Of a stretch of 64,000 nucleotides of DNA, positions 17,138-26,971 are shown piece by piece. Below the pieces are notes generated by a model. It had not been told where the DNA came from. It worked only from the letters and a program-made list of their open reading frames with translations, and made no database searches. The stretch covers positions 372,001 through 436,000 of the forward strand of contig NZ_FNZE01000001.1 in NCBI RefSeq assembly GCF_900109175.1, written 5' to 3'. Every line of letters begins with the position of its first letter. The first letter of the stretch is position 1. The position numbers were made by a program, and so were the translations under genes. This stretch comes from Pseudomonas linyingensis. Its GTDB lineage: Bacteria > Pseudomonadota > Gammaproteobacteria > Pseudomonadales > Pseudomonadaceae.

Positions 17138-18565
17138 TTACAGGGAATCGAGGAAGGCCAGCAGGGCGGCGCGTTGTTCGGCATCGAAGGCCATCACCGC
17201 CTGGCGTGCGCCATCGGCTTCGCCGCCGTGCCAGAGGATCGCCTCCAGCAGGTTGCGCGCGCGGCCGTCGTGGAGGAAGCGGGTGTGGCCGTTGACGGTC
17301 TCGGTCAGGCCGATGCCCCACAACGGCGGGGTGCGCCATTCGCGGCCGCTGGCCTGGAATTCGCGGCGATTGTCCGCCAGCCCGTCGCCCATGTCATGCA
17401 GCAGTAGGTCGCTGTAGGGACGGATCAGCTGGTTGGCCAGCTCCGGTTCGGCGGCCGCCTGGCTGGTTGTGAAGCTCGGCGTGTGGCAAGCCTGGCAGCC
17501 GGCCTGATGGAACAGACCCTTGCCCTTGAGCACCTGCGGGTCGTCGACCCCGCGGCGTGCCGGCACCGCCAGGTTGCGGGTGTAGAACAGCACCTGGGCG
17601 AGAATGTGCTCGCTGACCTCGGACTCGCCGCCGTGGGGCAGCTGCAGGCAGTCCGGTTGGGCGGCGGTGCAGCTGCTGCCGGCGATCAGCGGGGTGGACA
17701 GGCCCATGTCATTGAAGAAGGCATCGGCGTTCTGCTGGTTGAGCGACGGCTGTCCAGCCTTCCAGCCGAAGCGGCCGAGGCGGCTGCTCTGGCTGGCATG
17801 GTCCCAGACCTGGTTGGCGCGGCCGGAGATGCCGTCGCCATCGCGATCGTCCGGATCGGCATTGGCCAGCAGCGCCGCCTCGGGGATCGCCTCGAGCAGA
17901 CCCAGGCCGATCATCGGCGGCGCCACGCGCAGAGAGAACTGGGTGTCGGGGTGCAGGGCGCCATAGCCGAGCTGGCTGAGCTGCAGTTCGGGCTTCTGCA
18001 GTTCGATGCGGGTGCCGTCCTTGAAGGTGACCACCTCGCTGGTGTAGCTGATTCGCACCTTGCCTTCCGGGGCCGCGCCGGGAATCGCCATGTCCTGCAG
18101 CTGGCCGCCGTAGACCGGTTCGGGAATCAGCCCCTGGCGTTCGAGCAGGGCTTCCTGGCCAGGCTGGGCGGGGATCGACAGGCGGACCAGGCTGGACACC
18201 GCGTTATCGGCGGCGCTGCCGGGTGGATGGCCGCGACCGTCCTTGATGTGGCAGTTCTGACAGGCGTTGGTGTTGAACAGCGGGCCGAGGCCGTCGCGGG
18301 CGATGGTGGTGGCGGGGGCGATCACCCAGGGGTTGCGGAAGAAGCTGTTGCCGACACTGAAGTCCAGACGTCGCGTCGGCGAGAGGTTGGCCGAGGGCAG
18401 GGAGTAGGCGTTCTGATCGGCCCGGTTGACCGTGGCGGTACCGCCGGACAGCTGCTCGCCGGGCTCGGCGGCGCTGAAGCGTGGGGTCTCGGACTGCTCG
18501 CAGGCGGCCAGGGCGAGACTCAGGGCCAGTGTGCCGAGCAGGCGCAGGACAGGCGGAACGGGCAT
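17138..18565 (-). CDS. Di-heme thiol oxidoreductase-like cytochrome (DUF1111), lipoprotein
   Basis: This 475-residue secreted di-heme protein has the lipobox SLALAACEQ at about residue 20. It carries two CxxCH heme sites, NACQNCHIKDGRGHP (about 110-125) and QAGCQACHTPSF (about 365-376), placing it in the CCP/MauG-like DUF1111 group. It probably oxidises a substrate, perhaps Fe(II), in the periplasm, in line with its imelysin neighbours and with Efe-type iron uptake systems that pair a peroxidase with EfeO. A Fur-like palindrome lies 58 bases before the start. The start at 18565 is set by the signal peptide. Confidence 0.88.
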   Translation of the reverse strand: MPVPPVLRLLGTLALSLALAACEQSETPRFSAAEPGEQLSGGTATVNRADQNAYSLPSANLSPTRRLDFSVGNSFFRNPWVIAPATTIARDGLGPLFNTNACQNCHIKDGRGHPPGSAADNAVSSLVRLSIPAQPGQEALLERQGLIPEPVYGGQLQDMAIPGAAPEGKVRISYTSEVVTFKDGTRIELQKPELQLSQLGYGALHPDTQFSLRVAPPMIGLGLLEAIPEAALLANADPDDRDGDGISGRANQVWDHASQSSRLGRFGWKAGQPSLNQQNADAFFNDMGLSTPLIAGSSCTAAQPDCLQLPHGGESEVSEHILAQVLFYTRNLAVPARRGVDDPQVLKGKGLFHQAGCQACHTPSFTTSQAAAEPELANQLIRPYSDLLLHDMGDGLADNRREFQASGREWRTPPLWGIGLTETVNGHTRFLHDGRARNLLEAILWHGGEADGARQAVMAFDAEQRAALLAFLDSL

Positions 18566-18622
18566 GGCGATGGATTTCCCCGGGTGCCGAAAGGTGGGTG
18601 CAGTGTAACAGCGTGTTTCGAT

Positions 18623-18647
18623 GCAAATAAGAAATTTTTTCATTTGC
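18623..18647 (-). promoter_or_regulatory. Fur-box-like palindrome upstream of the di-heme gene
   Basis: GCAAAT at 18623-18628 and ATTTGC at 18642-18647 flank an A/T-only core. The inner 19 bases, AATAAGAAATTTTTTCATT, resemble the Pseudomonas Fur box. It lies 58 to 82 bases upstream of the di-heme gene start, inside an A/T-rich patch unlike the surrounding DNA. Confidence 0.55.
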
Positions 18648-18764
18648 GGCGAGTGGCTGACGGGCACCAGGTCACGGCGGGCGGGGCTTGCCGGGCAACT
18701 GCGGCGCAGGGCCGCAGCGTCACCGGGAGCGCGGTACAGGCCCGCTCTCCCGGCGCAGGGACAC

Positions 18765-20108
<1,344 letters not shown>

Positions 20109-20162
20109 GCGGCAATCCTTGTGTGGGCAATGGGAGACGGCTGAGAAAGCCTTTCGAAACAT

Positions 20163-20181
20163 AATGCGAAATATTCGCATC
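20163..20181 (-). promoter_or_regulatory. Fur box upstream of icmP
   Basis: AATGCGAAATATTCGCATC contains a perfect ATGCGAA/TTCGCAT inverted repeat with a 3-base centre, a common form of the Fur box in pseudomonads. It lies 55 bases before the icmP start in an A/T-rich promoter region, so iron repression of icmP is likely. Confidence 0.7.
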
Positions 20182-20295
20182 AAAGGGAAGGCCTATCGCG
20201 CGTCATCGTGGGCGGCATTTTGCCTGTGCACTATCGCTCGGCCGCGCCATCGACGTGCCGCTACAATGGCCGCCACTTCACAGGGAGCTTCGCGC

Positions 20296-20868
20296 ATGAG
20301 TCTGAGTACCGTCGCCATTCTGGTGGCCATCGTCCTGCTGACCGGCTACGCCGTGCTGATCTACAACGCTCTGGTGCGCCTCAAGCACGGGGTGGGCAAG
20401 GCCTGGTCGAACATCGACGTGCTGCTGCGCCAGCGCCACGAGGAACTGCCCAAGCTGGTGGAAACCTGCCGCCAGTACATGCAGCACGAGCGCGGCACCC
20501 TCGAGGCGGTGACCGCCGCGCGCAGCGCCGTGGCCAGTGCCCGCGAGCAGGGCGACATGGCCGCCCTCGGTCGCGCTGAGAGCGGCCTGCGCGCCGGGCT
20601 CGGCCAGCTGTTCGCGCTGGTCGAGAACTACCCGCAGCTCAAGGCCAACGAGAGCTTCCAGCACCTGCAGCAGCGCATCACCGGCCTGGAGAACGGCATC
20701 GCCGACCGCCGCGAGCTGTACAACGAGTCGGTCAACCTCAACAACGTGCGCATCGAACAGTTCCCCGACGTGCTGGTCGCCCGCATGTTCGCCTTCCAGG
20801 CCGCCGACCTGCTGCAGTTCAGCGAGGCGGAAAAGGCCGACGTCGACCTGCGCCAGCTGTTCGGCTGA
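20296..20868 (+). CDS. lemA: LemA family protein
   Basis: This 190-residue protein has one N-terminal helix (about residues 5-24) and a long cytoplasmic or periplasmic helical bundle. The conserved LemA segments are RLKHGVGKAWSNIDVLLRQRHEELPKLVE (residues about 31-60), ENYPQLKANESF and ITGLENGIADRRELYN, then LNNVRIEQFPDVLVARMF. Family members are membrane-anchored, of unclear function, often paired with TPM or GIDE-like proteins. Here the stop shares a base with the start of the next gene, which encodes a GIDE-like protein. GGGAG precedes the ATG. Confidence 0.93.
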   Translation: MSLSTVAILVAIVLLTGYAVLIYNALVRLKHGVGKAWSNIDVLLRQRHEELPKLVETCRQYMQHERGTLEAVTAARSAVASAREQGDMAALGRAESGLRAGLGQLFALVENYPQLKANESFQHLQQRITGLENGIADRRELYNESVNLNNVRIEQFPDVLVARMFAFQAADLLQFSEAEKADVDLRQLFG

Positions 20869-21764
20869 TGGCGGTCGATCCGGGCCTGTTGGTCGGCCTC
20901 GGCATGGCCGGTACGGCCAGCGTCGGCGGTGGTTGGTGGTGCCTGCGCCGCCTGGCCCAGGCGCGCCTGCTGGAGGACATGCCGACCTCGAAGATCCGCT
21001 CTGCGGCGCAGGGCTACGTCGAGCTGTACGGCGTGCTGCAAGAGGGCCCGAGCGAGCCGCTGGTCGCGCCGCTGACCGGCAAGCCGTGCCTGTGGTGGCG
21101 CTACCGCATCGAGGAGTACCGCGAGAGCGGCAAGAGCAAGTCCTGGCGGCTGCTCGAGTCGGCCAGCAGCGAGGGCTGGCTGAGTCTGGCCGACAGCTCC
21201 GGACAGTGCCTGATCAACCCGGTCGGCGCCGAGGTGCGCCCGGCCCGCCGCGAGAGCTGGCACGGCGATCGTCGCCACCCGCGCCGCGAGGACAGCCACG
21301 GCCTGCTCGGCCAGCTGCTGGGCATGGGCAAGCGTTACCGCTACATCGAGGAGCGCCTGCACGTCGGCGACCCGCTGTATGCGCTGGGCGAGTTCCGCAC
21401 CAGTGGCGGCGGACGCCAGGGGCTGGACCTGGCCGCCGCCCAGGCGGCGGTGGTGCGCGAGTGGAAGCAGGACTTCCAGGGCCTGCTGGGGCGCTTCGAT
21501 CGCGATGGCAACGGCGCGCTCGACGATCAGGAGTGGCACCTGGTGCGCCTGGCTGCGCAGCTGGAGGCCGAGGACCGCCACCGGGCGGCGAGTGGCGCGC
21601 CGGAGCAGAACCACCTGCGTCGTCCGCAGGAGGCGCTGCCGTTCCTGCTCTCCTGCAAGGGCGAGGACGAGCTGGCCCGCGCCTTCCGCTGGCAGGCGCT
21701 GGGTGGCGCGCTGCTCTGCCTGGGCGGGGCGTTGGCGGTCTGGCTGCTGACCCGCGGCGTCTAG
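20868..21764 (+). CDS. GIDE/MULAN-like membrane protein with an EF-hand
   Basis: This 298-residue protein has an N-terminal hydrophobic segment (about residues 6-25), a middle domain with AQGYVELYGVLQEG and GKPCLWWRYRIEEY that resembles the BAM/GIDE domain of MULAN-type E3 ligases, and a C-terminal membrane helix (about 273-292). Between them, FDRDGNGALDDQEW at about residues 206-219 is a textbook EF-hand calcium loop. No RING finger is present, so it is not a ubiquitin ligase. It is coupled to lemA (TGATG overlap), the usual LemA-GIDE pairing in bacteria. Calcium binding is predicted, not shown. Confidence 0.78.
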   Translation: MAVDPGLLVGLGMAGTASVGGGWWCLRRLAQARLLEDMPTSKIRSAAQGYVELYGVLQEGPSEPLVAPLTGKPCLWWRYRIEEYRESGKSKSWRLLESASSEGWLSLADSSGQCLINPVGAEVRPARRESWHGDRRHPRREDSHGLLGQLLGMGKRYRYIEERLHVGDPLYALGEFRTSGGGRQGLDLAAAQAAVVREWKQDFQGLLGRFDRDGNGALDDQEWHLVRLAAQLEAEDRHRAASGAPEQNHLRRPQEALPFLLSCKGEDELARAFRWQALGGALLCLGGALAVWLLTRGV

Positions 21765-21769
21765 CCGAC

Positions 21770-23848
21770 TCAGTCGGCGGCGAACTGCGCCGGCGCGCCG
21801 CCGTGGGAGCGCTGGCGCCGTGCGGCATTGAGCATGAAGCGGGTCACCTCGAGCGCCGGCAGCGGCCGGCAGTGCAGGTAGCCCTGGCTCTCCTGGCAGC
21901 CATGGGCGATCAGGTAGGCCTCCTGCTCGGCAGTCTCCACGCCTTCGGCAATCACCGTCATGTTCAGGTTGTGCGCCAGCTGGATGATGGTGCGCACTAG
22001 GGTGGCGTCGTCCTCGTTGCGGGTCAGGTCGCGCACGAAACTGCGGTCGATCTTGATCTTGTCCAGCGGCAGGGTCTTCAGATAGCTCAGCGACGAATAG
22101 CCGGTGCCGAAGTCGTCGATCGCCAGTAGTACCTTGGCCAGACGCAGGCTGTGCAGCTGCTGCGCGGCAGCGGCGACATCGGTCATCAGCCCGGTTTCGG
22201 TGATCTCCAGTTCGAGGCTGTGCGCCGGCAGGCCGTGGCGCTGCAGCAGGCCGGTCACCTGGCGTGGCAGCTTGTCGCTGCGCAGCTGGGCAGTGGACAG
22301 GTTGACCGCCATGCGCAGTCCGACCAGGCCCTGCGCGTGCCAGTCGTGCAGCTGGCGGCAGGCGTGCTCCAGCACCCAGTCGCCGATCTCGAGAATCAGG
22401 CCGTTCTGCTCGGCGAGCGGGATGAACTGGTCCGGCGGAACGAAGCCCAGCTGTGGATGACGCCAGCGCAGCAGGGCTTCGACCGCGACGATGCGCTGGT
22501 CGGCTGCCGCCACCTGCGGCTGGTAGTACAGCTCCAGCTGACCGTTGTGCAGGGCCTGGCGCAAGTCGTCCTCCAGCTGGCGGCGGCGGCGGATCTCGCG
22601 GTCGCGGCTGGCGAGGAAGAACTGGTAGTGGCTGCGCGCGCCCTGTTTGGCCAGGGTCATGGTCTGTTCGGCGCGCTGCAACAGGCGCTCGCTGTTGTCG
22701 CCGTCTTCGGGGTACAGGGTGATGCCGAGCGAGGCCCGCAGGCTGATGGGCTGGCTGTCGATGAACAGTGGTCGGGCCAGGTCGTCGAGCACCCGCTGGG
22801 CCAGCTCGGCGGCTTCGTAGGTCTGCTCGACGGCGATCTGGACCAGGGCGAACTGGTCGCTGCCCAGTCGCGCCAGGCTACCCAGGCGCGGGTCGAGCGC
22901 GCGCAGGCGCTCGGCGACGCCGATCAGCAGGCGATCGCCGCTCTGGTAGCCGTACTTCTCGTTGATCAGGTTGAAGTCGTCGAGGCCGAGGCAGAGCACG
23001 GCCACGCGGCCCTGCGTGCGGGCGCTATCGCTGAGGATCTGGCCCAGCTGCTGCTGCAGCAGCTGGCGATTGGGCAGGCCGGTCAGCAGGTCGAACTGGG
23101 TCAGGCGCTTCAGGTGGCCTTCCGCTTCACGGCGTTGGCGATTGTGTCGGGCAATGGTGGCGAGCAGCCGATTGATGCTGTCGGCCCAGCGGCCCAGCTC
23201 GTCGCGCTCGTGGCCCTTGAGCGGTGGCAGCGGATTATGGTCGGGGCGCTCCGGGTCGATGCGGGCGAGGTGCTCGAGCAGACGGCTGAGCGGGTGGGTC
23301 AGCTGCCGGCGGAAGAGCAGGAGCAGCGCCAGGCCGAGCAGCAGCACGCGGGTGAGCGCGGTGGCGAGGATGACGCGGCTGGTGGCGAAGAACTCGCCGC
23401 CCCGGTAGGCGGCGTCGAGGGTGAGCGCCAGCTCGCCGTAGGGCTCGTAGCGAGGCGGCGGGCCGCTCAGACGCAGGGTGAACTGCTGCTGGTGGCCGAA
23501 CAGCGGATCGCTCAGCCAGGCTTGCGCCGCTGGGGGCGTGGCGTGCTCGCGGACTGCCAGCGGCGCGCCGTTGCCGTCTTGAATGCGCGCCTGACGGACC
23601 CCGGGATGACCGAGGAGACCTTCCACCACCTGCAGGGCCAGGGGTTGATCGCGCCGGTAGGCCGCCTGGATCGAGGCGGCGCGAAACATGTCGAGGAGCT
23701 GCGCGCCGTCGCGCTCGATAGCCTGGCGCGTCTGCCGCAGGTCGTAGGCGATCTGCGCGCCGCTGAACAGCAGGTCGAGCACGATGGCGACCAGCAGAGC
23801 CACGCCGAGCAACCGGCGCGAAAGGGTTTTCCGGGCGTCAGACGACAA
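21770..23848 (-). CDS. bifA: c-di-GMP phosphodiesterase BifA-like (GGDEF-EAL)
   Basis: This 692-residue inner-membrane protein has TM1 at about residues 12-30, a periplasmic sensor region, TM2 at about 155-178, then a HAMP-like linker, a GGDEF domain and an EAL domain. The GGDEF site reads GSDQF, so diguanylate cyclase activity should be lost. The EAL domain has EALLRW, NLSTAQL, DDFGTGYSSL and KIDRSFV, all needed for c-di-GMP hydrolysis. BifA in Pseudomonas lowers c-di-GMP and favours swarming over biofilm. The start is a TTG at 23848 with AAGGA nine bases upstream; no ATG is available nearby. It converges with the GIDE-like gene with 5 bases between. Confidence 0.87.
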   Translation of the reverse strand: MSSDARKTLSRRLLGVALLVAIVLDLLFSGAQIAYDLRQTRQAIERDGAQLLDMFRAASIQAAYRRDQPLALQVVEGLLGHPGVRQARIQDGNGAPLAVREHATPPAAQAWLSDPLFGHQQQFTLRLSGPPPRYEPYGELALTLDAAYRGGEFFATSRVILATALTRVLLLGLALLLLFRRQLTHPLSRLLEHLARIDPERPDHNPLPPLKGHERDELGRWADSINRLLATIARHNRQRREAEGHLKRLTQFDLLTGLPNRQLLQQQLGQILSDSARTQGRVAVLCLGLDDFNLINEKYGYQSGDRLLIGVAERLRALDPRLGSLARLGSDQFALVQIAVEQTYEAAELAQRVLDDLARPLFIDSQPISLRASLGITLYPEDGDNSERLLQRAEQTMTLAKQGARSHYQFFLASRDREIRRRRQLEDDLRQALHNGQLELYYQPQVAAADQRIVAVEALLRWRHPQLGFVPPDQFIPLAEQNGLILEIGDWVLEHACRQLHDWHAQGLVGLRMAVNLSTAQLRSDKLPRQVTGLLQRHGLPAHSLELEITETGLMTDVAAAAQQLHSLRLAKVLLAIDDFGTGYSSLSYLKTLPLDKIKIDRSFVRDLTRNEDDATLVRTIIQLAHNLNMTVIAEGVETAEQEAYLIAHGCQESQGYLHCRPLPALEVTRFMLNAARRQRSHGGAPAQFAAD

Positions 23849-23990
23849 GTGGACATTTCCTTGTAGGGCACTTCCGGCTCGGCGAAGCGGTGCGGAGTAT
23901 TGGGGAGTTGCTCAGGAGGCGTCAAAGGGGAATGGCCGGGGTGCGAACTATTGCCGCTGGCCGCCGGATGGGCTTGAAAAGGTCTGTAAA

Positions 23991-24022
23991 CGCAGAAGCC
24001 CGGCAAGGGCCGGGCTTCTGCG
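23991..24022 (-). terminator. Hairpin terminator after sodB
   Basis: The perfect 14-base arms CGCAGAAGCCCGGC / GCCGGGCTTCTGCG surround a 4-base loop. The hairpin lies 16 bases past the sodB stop, with a mixed T-rich run on its minus-strand 3' side. Confidence 0.8.
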
Positions 24023-24037
24023 GATCGTTCAGGCGAC

Positions 24038-24619
24038 TCAGGCGGCGTAGTTGGCAGCCACGAAGTCCCAGTTGACCAGGTTCCAGAACGCCTCGACGTA
24101 CTTCGGACGCAGGTTGCGGTAGTCGATGTAGTAGGCGTGTTCCCACACGTCGCAGGTCAGCAGCGGGGTGTCGCCGCTGGTCAGCGGGCAGCCGGCGCCG
24201 ATGGTGCTGGCCAGGGCCAGGGAACCGTCGGCCTTCTTCACCAGCCAGCCCCAGCCGGAACCGAAGGTGCCGATGGCGACCTTGCTGAACTCGGCCTTGA
24301 AGTTGTCGAAGGAGCCGAAGGCGGCGTTGATGGCATCAGCCAGGGCGCCGGTCGGCTGACCACCGCCGTTCGGCTTCATGCAGTTCCAGTAGAAGGTGTG
24401 GTTCCACACCTGGGCGGCGTTGTTGAAGATACCGCCGGAGGAGGTCTTGACGATTTCTTCCAGGGTCTTGCCTTCGAACTCGGTACCCGGGACCAGGTTG
24501 TTCAGGTTCACCACGTAGGCGTTGTGGTGCTTGCCGTAGTGGTATTCCAGGGTCTCGGCGGAAATGTGCGGCTCGAGGGCGTTTTGTGCGTAAGGCAGCG
24601 GCGGCAGTTCGAAAGCCAT
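24038..24619 (-). CDS. sodB: Iron superoxide dismutase SodB
   Basis: This 193-residue cytoplasmic enzyme converts superoxide to H2O2 and O2. The metal ligands are in the expected places: [15 protein letters not shown] (His27 region), [10 protein letters not shown] (His74 region) and [11 protein letters not shown] (Asp157/His161 region). The signature DVWEHAYY and the overall form ([18 protein letters not shown]) mark the Fe form. It begins [20 protein letters not shown], as in other Pseudomonas SodB proteins. It stands alone and is closed by its own hairpin. Confidence 0.97.
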   Translation of the reverse strand: MAFELPPLPYAQNALEPHISAETLEYHYGKHHNAYVVNLNNLVPGTEFEGKTLEEIVKTSSGGIFNNAAQVWNHTFYWNCMKPNGGGQPTGALADAINAAFGSFDNFKAEFSKVAIGTFGSGWGWLVKKADGSLALASTIGAGCPLTSGDTPLLTCDVWEHAYYIDYRNLRPKYVEAFWNLVNWDFVAANYAA

Positions 24620-24791
24620 GGGTTTATCTCCCTATCATCGTCAGGTGTATGCAAGCGCAAGGTGCGCGAAGCCGGCTCACGGGGCCGGCCTGGCAGTTCC
24701 GTGTTTACGGGACTGCCGCAGCGCTAAGGCGCGCCGTCGACCTCGGATCATAGCACCGGCCCCCCACCTTATCCACGCAGCACCCGTGGGG

Positions 24792-25403
24792 TTATGCGTT
24801 CCACAGCGGGCGCGCCAGCTGCACGGCAACGGCGAGCATCATGGCGGCCACGCCCAGCTCGATCAGCCGCCAGGTGCCCGGGCGCGCCAGCCAGGGAGCC
24901 AGGCGGGCGGCGCCGATGGCGATGGTCGCGAACCACAGCAGCGAGGCGCTGGCCGCGCCCAAGGCATAGGCACCGGGCACCGCCTGCTGGGCGCCGAGCG
25001 AGCCGATCAGCAGCACCGTGTCCAGATAGACGTGCGGGTTGAGCAGGGTCACGGCGAGGGCGGCGAGCAGCACCGCGCGGCGGGAACGCGGCACGTCCTG
25101 CTCCGGCTGGGCGAGGCTCTGTGGCGAGCAGGCCCGGCGCAGCGCCTGGGCGGCATACCAGAGCAGGAAGGCGATGCCGCCCCAGCGGACGATGGCCAGC
25201 AGCTGCGGGCTCTGCGCCAGCGCGCTGGCCAGGCCGAACACCCCGGCAGTCATCAGCAGCGCATCGCACAGCACACAGAGCGCGGCCACGCTCAGATGGT
25301 GCTCGCGGCGCAGACTCTGGGCGAGGACGAAGGCGTTTTGTGCGCCGATGGCGATGATCAGGCCGGCCGCGACCAGCAGGCCGTTGCTGTAACTCTGCCA
25401 CAT
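24792..25403 (-). CDS. argO: LysE/ArgO-family amino-acid exporter
   Basis: This 203-residue inner-membrane protein with six hydrophobic segments belongs to the LysE family; ArgO exports arginine, LysE lysine. The N-terminal segment GLLVAAGLIIAIGAQNAFVLAQSLRRE has the family GAQNAF motif at about residues 18-23. The central TLLNPHVYLDTVLLIGSLGAQQ carries the conserved Asn-Pro-His. The start at 25403 has GGAG at a good distance. It is divergent from the argP gene 95 bases away, the classic regulator-target pair, so ArgP should induce it with basic amino acids. Confidence 0.92.
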   Translation of the reverse strand: MWQSYSNGLLVAAGLIIAIGAQNAFVLAQSLRREHHLSVAALCVLCDALLMTAGVFGLASALAQSPQLLAIVRWGGIAFLLWYAAQALRRACSPQSLAQPEQDVPRSRRAVLLAALAVTLLNPHVYLDTVLLIGSLGAQQAVPGAYALGAASASLLWFATIAIGAARLAPWLARPGTWRLIELGVAAMMLAVAVQLARPLWNA

Positions 25404-25498
25404 CTGGGCAACTCCGCAGGGGAAAGGAGTGGCCACTCTAGGCAGTGGGTCTGTATAAGCGAAACGAATGTTGCTGATCAGGTATTAGGTAAATCGAT

Positions 25499-26398
25499 AT
25501 GTTCGACTACAAGCTGCTCGCTGCCCTGGCCACTGTGGTGGAGCAGGGCGGTTTCGAGCGCGCCGCGCAGCGCCTGGGCCTGTCGCAGTCGGCGGTGTCG
25601 CAGCGCATCAAGCTGCTGGAAATGCGCCTCGGCCAGCCGGTGCTGGTGCGCAGCACGCCGCCGCAGCCCACGGCGCTGGGCCAGCGCCTGCTCAACCATG
25701 TGCAGCAGGTGCGCCTGCTCGAGGGTGACCTGCAGCAGTTGGTGCCGGCGCTGGACGAGGAGGGGCGGCCGGAGCGCCTGCGCGTGGCGCTGAACGCCGA
25801 CAGCCTGGCGACCTGGTGGGCGGAGGCGGTCAGCAGCTACTGCCACGCGTCGGGCCTGCTCCTCGATCTGCTGGTGGAGGATCAGGCGGTGGGGCTCAAG
25901 CGCATGCGTGCCGGTGAGGTGGCGGCCTGTCTGTGCGCCACTGCCAGGCCGGTGGCGGGCGCACGGGCCCTGGCGCTGGGGAGCATGCGCTATCGGGCGC
26001 TGGCCAGTCCGCAGTTCATCGCCCGCTACCTGACCGACGGGGTCAGTGGTGTGGCGCTGGCGCGGGTGCCGGCCATCGTCTACGGCCCGGACGACCGCCT
26101 GCAGCATCGCTATCTGGCCGCGCTGGGCGTGGAGGGCGGTTTCCTCCACCACCTGTGCCCGTCATCCGAAGGTTTCGTGCGCATGACCGAGGCCGGCCTT
26201 GGCTGGGGACTGATTCCCGAGCTGCAGGTGGCCGGCCAGATCGCTGCTGGAAGCCTGCAGGAGGTGTTGCCGGGGCGGCCGGTCGACGTGCCCTTGTACT
26301 GGCACAGCTGGCGACTGGGTGGCGAGCGCCTGGACGGCCTCACCCGCCACGTGGAGCACGCGGCCCGACGCTGGCTGGTGGCTCCGTCGGGGGCGTGA
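25499..26398 (+). CDS. argP: LysR-family regulator ArgP
   Basis: This 299-residue LysR regulator has an N-terminal helix-turn-helix (GGFERAAQRLGLSQSAVSQRIKLLE, residues about 16-40) and a C-terminal effector domain. The start MFDYKLLAALATVVEQGGFE and the sequence LLEMRLGQPVLVR are typical of ArgP/IciA. It lies divergent from argO; ArgP senses arginine and lysine. The intergenic 95 bases would hold its operator but no clear T-N11-A dyad was singled out by eye. Confidence 0.92.
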   Translation: MFDYKLLAALATVVEQGGFERAAQRLGLSQSAVSQRIKLLEMRLGQPVLVRSTPPQPTALGQRLLNHVQQVRLLEGDLQQLVPALDEEGRPERLRVALNADSLATWWAEAVSSYCHASGLLLDLLVEDQAVGLKRMRAGEVAACLCATARPVAGARALALGSMRYRALASPQFIARYLTDGVSGVALARVPAIVYGPDDRLQHRYLAALGVEGGFLHHLCPSSEGFVRMTEAGLGWGLIPELQVAGQIAAGSLQEVLPGRPVDVPLYWHSWRLGGERLDGLTRHVEHAARRWLVAPSGA

Positions 26399-26407
26399 GG
26401 CGCAGGT

Positions 26408-26740
26408 TCAGACGTAGATGCGCTGGCCGCGGTAGATGCGCACCTGGCGCTCTTCGCCGCCGGGCGGCGGCGCGCTGGCGGTTGTCGGCGTGGGCACCTG
26501 GCCGCGATACAGCGGTTGCGTACGCGGATCCGGCTGGGGAGCTTCGCTGGGCGCGGTGCCACTCAGGCGGGCCAGCTCTGCGCCGAGCTGGTGGGTCTGC
26601 AGCGAGTCGCTGTGCGCACAGGCAGCCAGCAGGGCGCTGATCACGTCGCTCTGGCTGAGGTGAATGTCGGTCCCCAGCTCTTCACGCAGACGGCGGCGCA
26701 GTTTCTGCATGCAATCGAGCACGGCCTTGTTCAGTTCCAT
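26408..26740 (-). CDS. Small hypothetical protein, Pseudomonas type
   Basis: This 110-residue soluble protein begins MELNKAVLDCMQKLRRRLREELGTDI, with a helical N-terminal half that has repeated Leu/Ala spacing. The last third is Pro/Thr-rich and ends in the basic peptide VRIYRGQRIYV, which repeats the motif LYRGQ seen earlier. The ATG at 26740 has a strong AAGGAGA site. It converges with argP, with 9 bases between stops. No known domain is recognised and the function is unknown. Confidence 0.75.
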   Translation of the reverse strand: MELNKAVLDCMQKLRRRLREELGTDIHLSQSDVISALLAACAHSDSLQTHQLGAELARLSGTAPSEAPQPDPRTQPLYRGQVPTPTTASAPPPGGEERQVRIYRGQRIYV

Positions 26741-26971
26741 GGGGTTTCTCCTTGATGCAATCTGAGGGCTGCATGGGTTGATGCAGGTAATGCAAGCCTC
26801 ATACCAGCTATTGCAGTCCGAACCGCGCGGGCTGCGGCGGGTCTGAGTGCGGGACAGGCCTCGTTGCAGTGCACGCTGCACCGCGGCAAGGCGCCAGGCC
26901 TGCCCCACGGGCCAGCCGGTATACTGCGCAGGCTCCCCGGGCACACGGGTTCACTTACAGGTTGTGATGGC

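Noticed and set aside
18660-18760. Possible terminator after icmP
   Set aside because: GC-rich and able to fold, but no clear stem with T-tail could be named.
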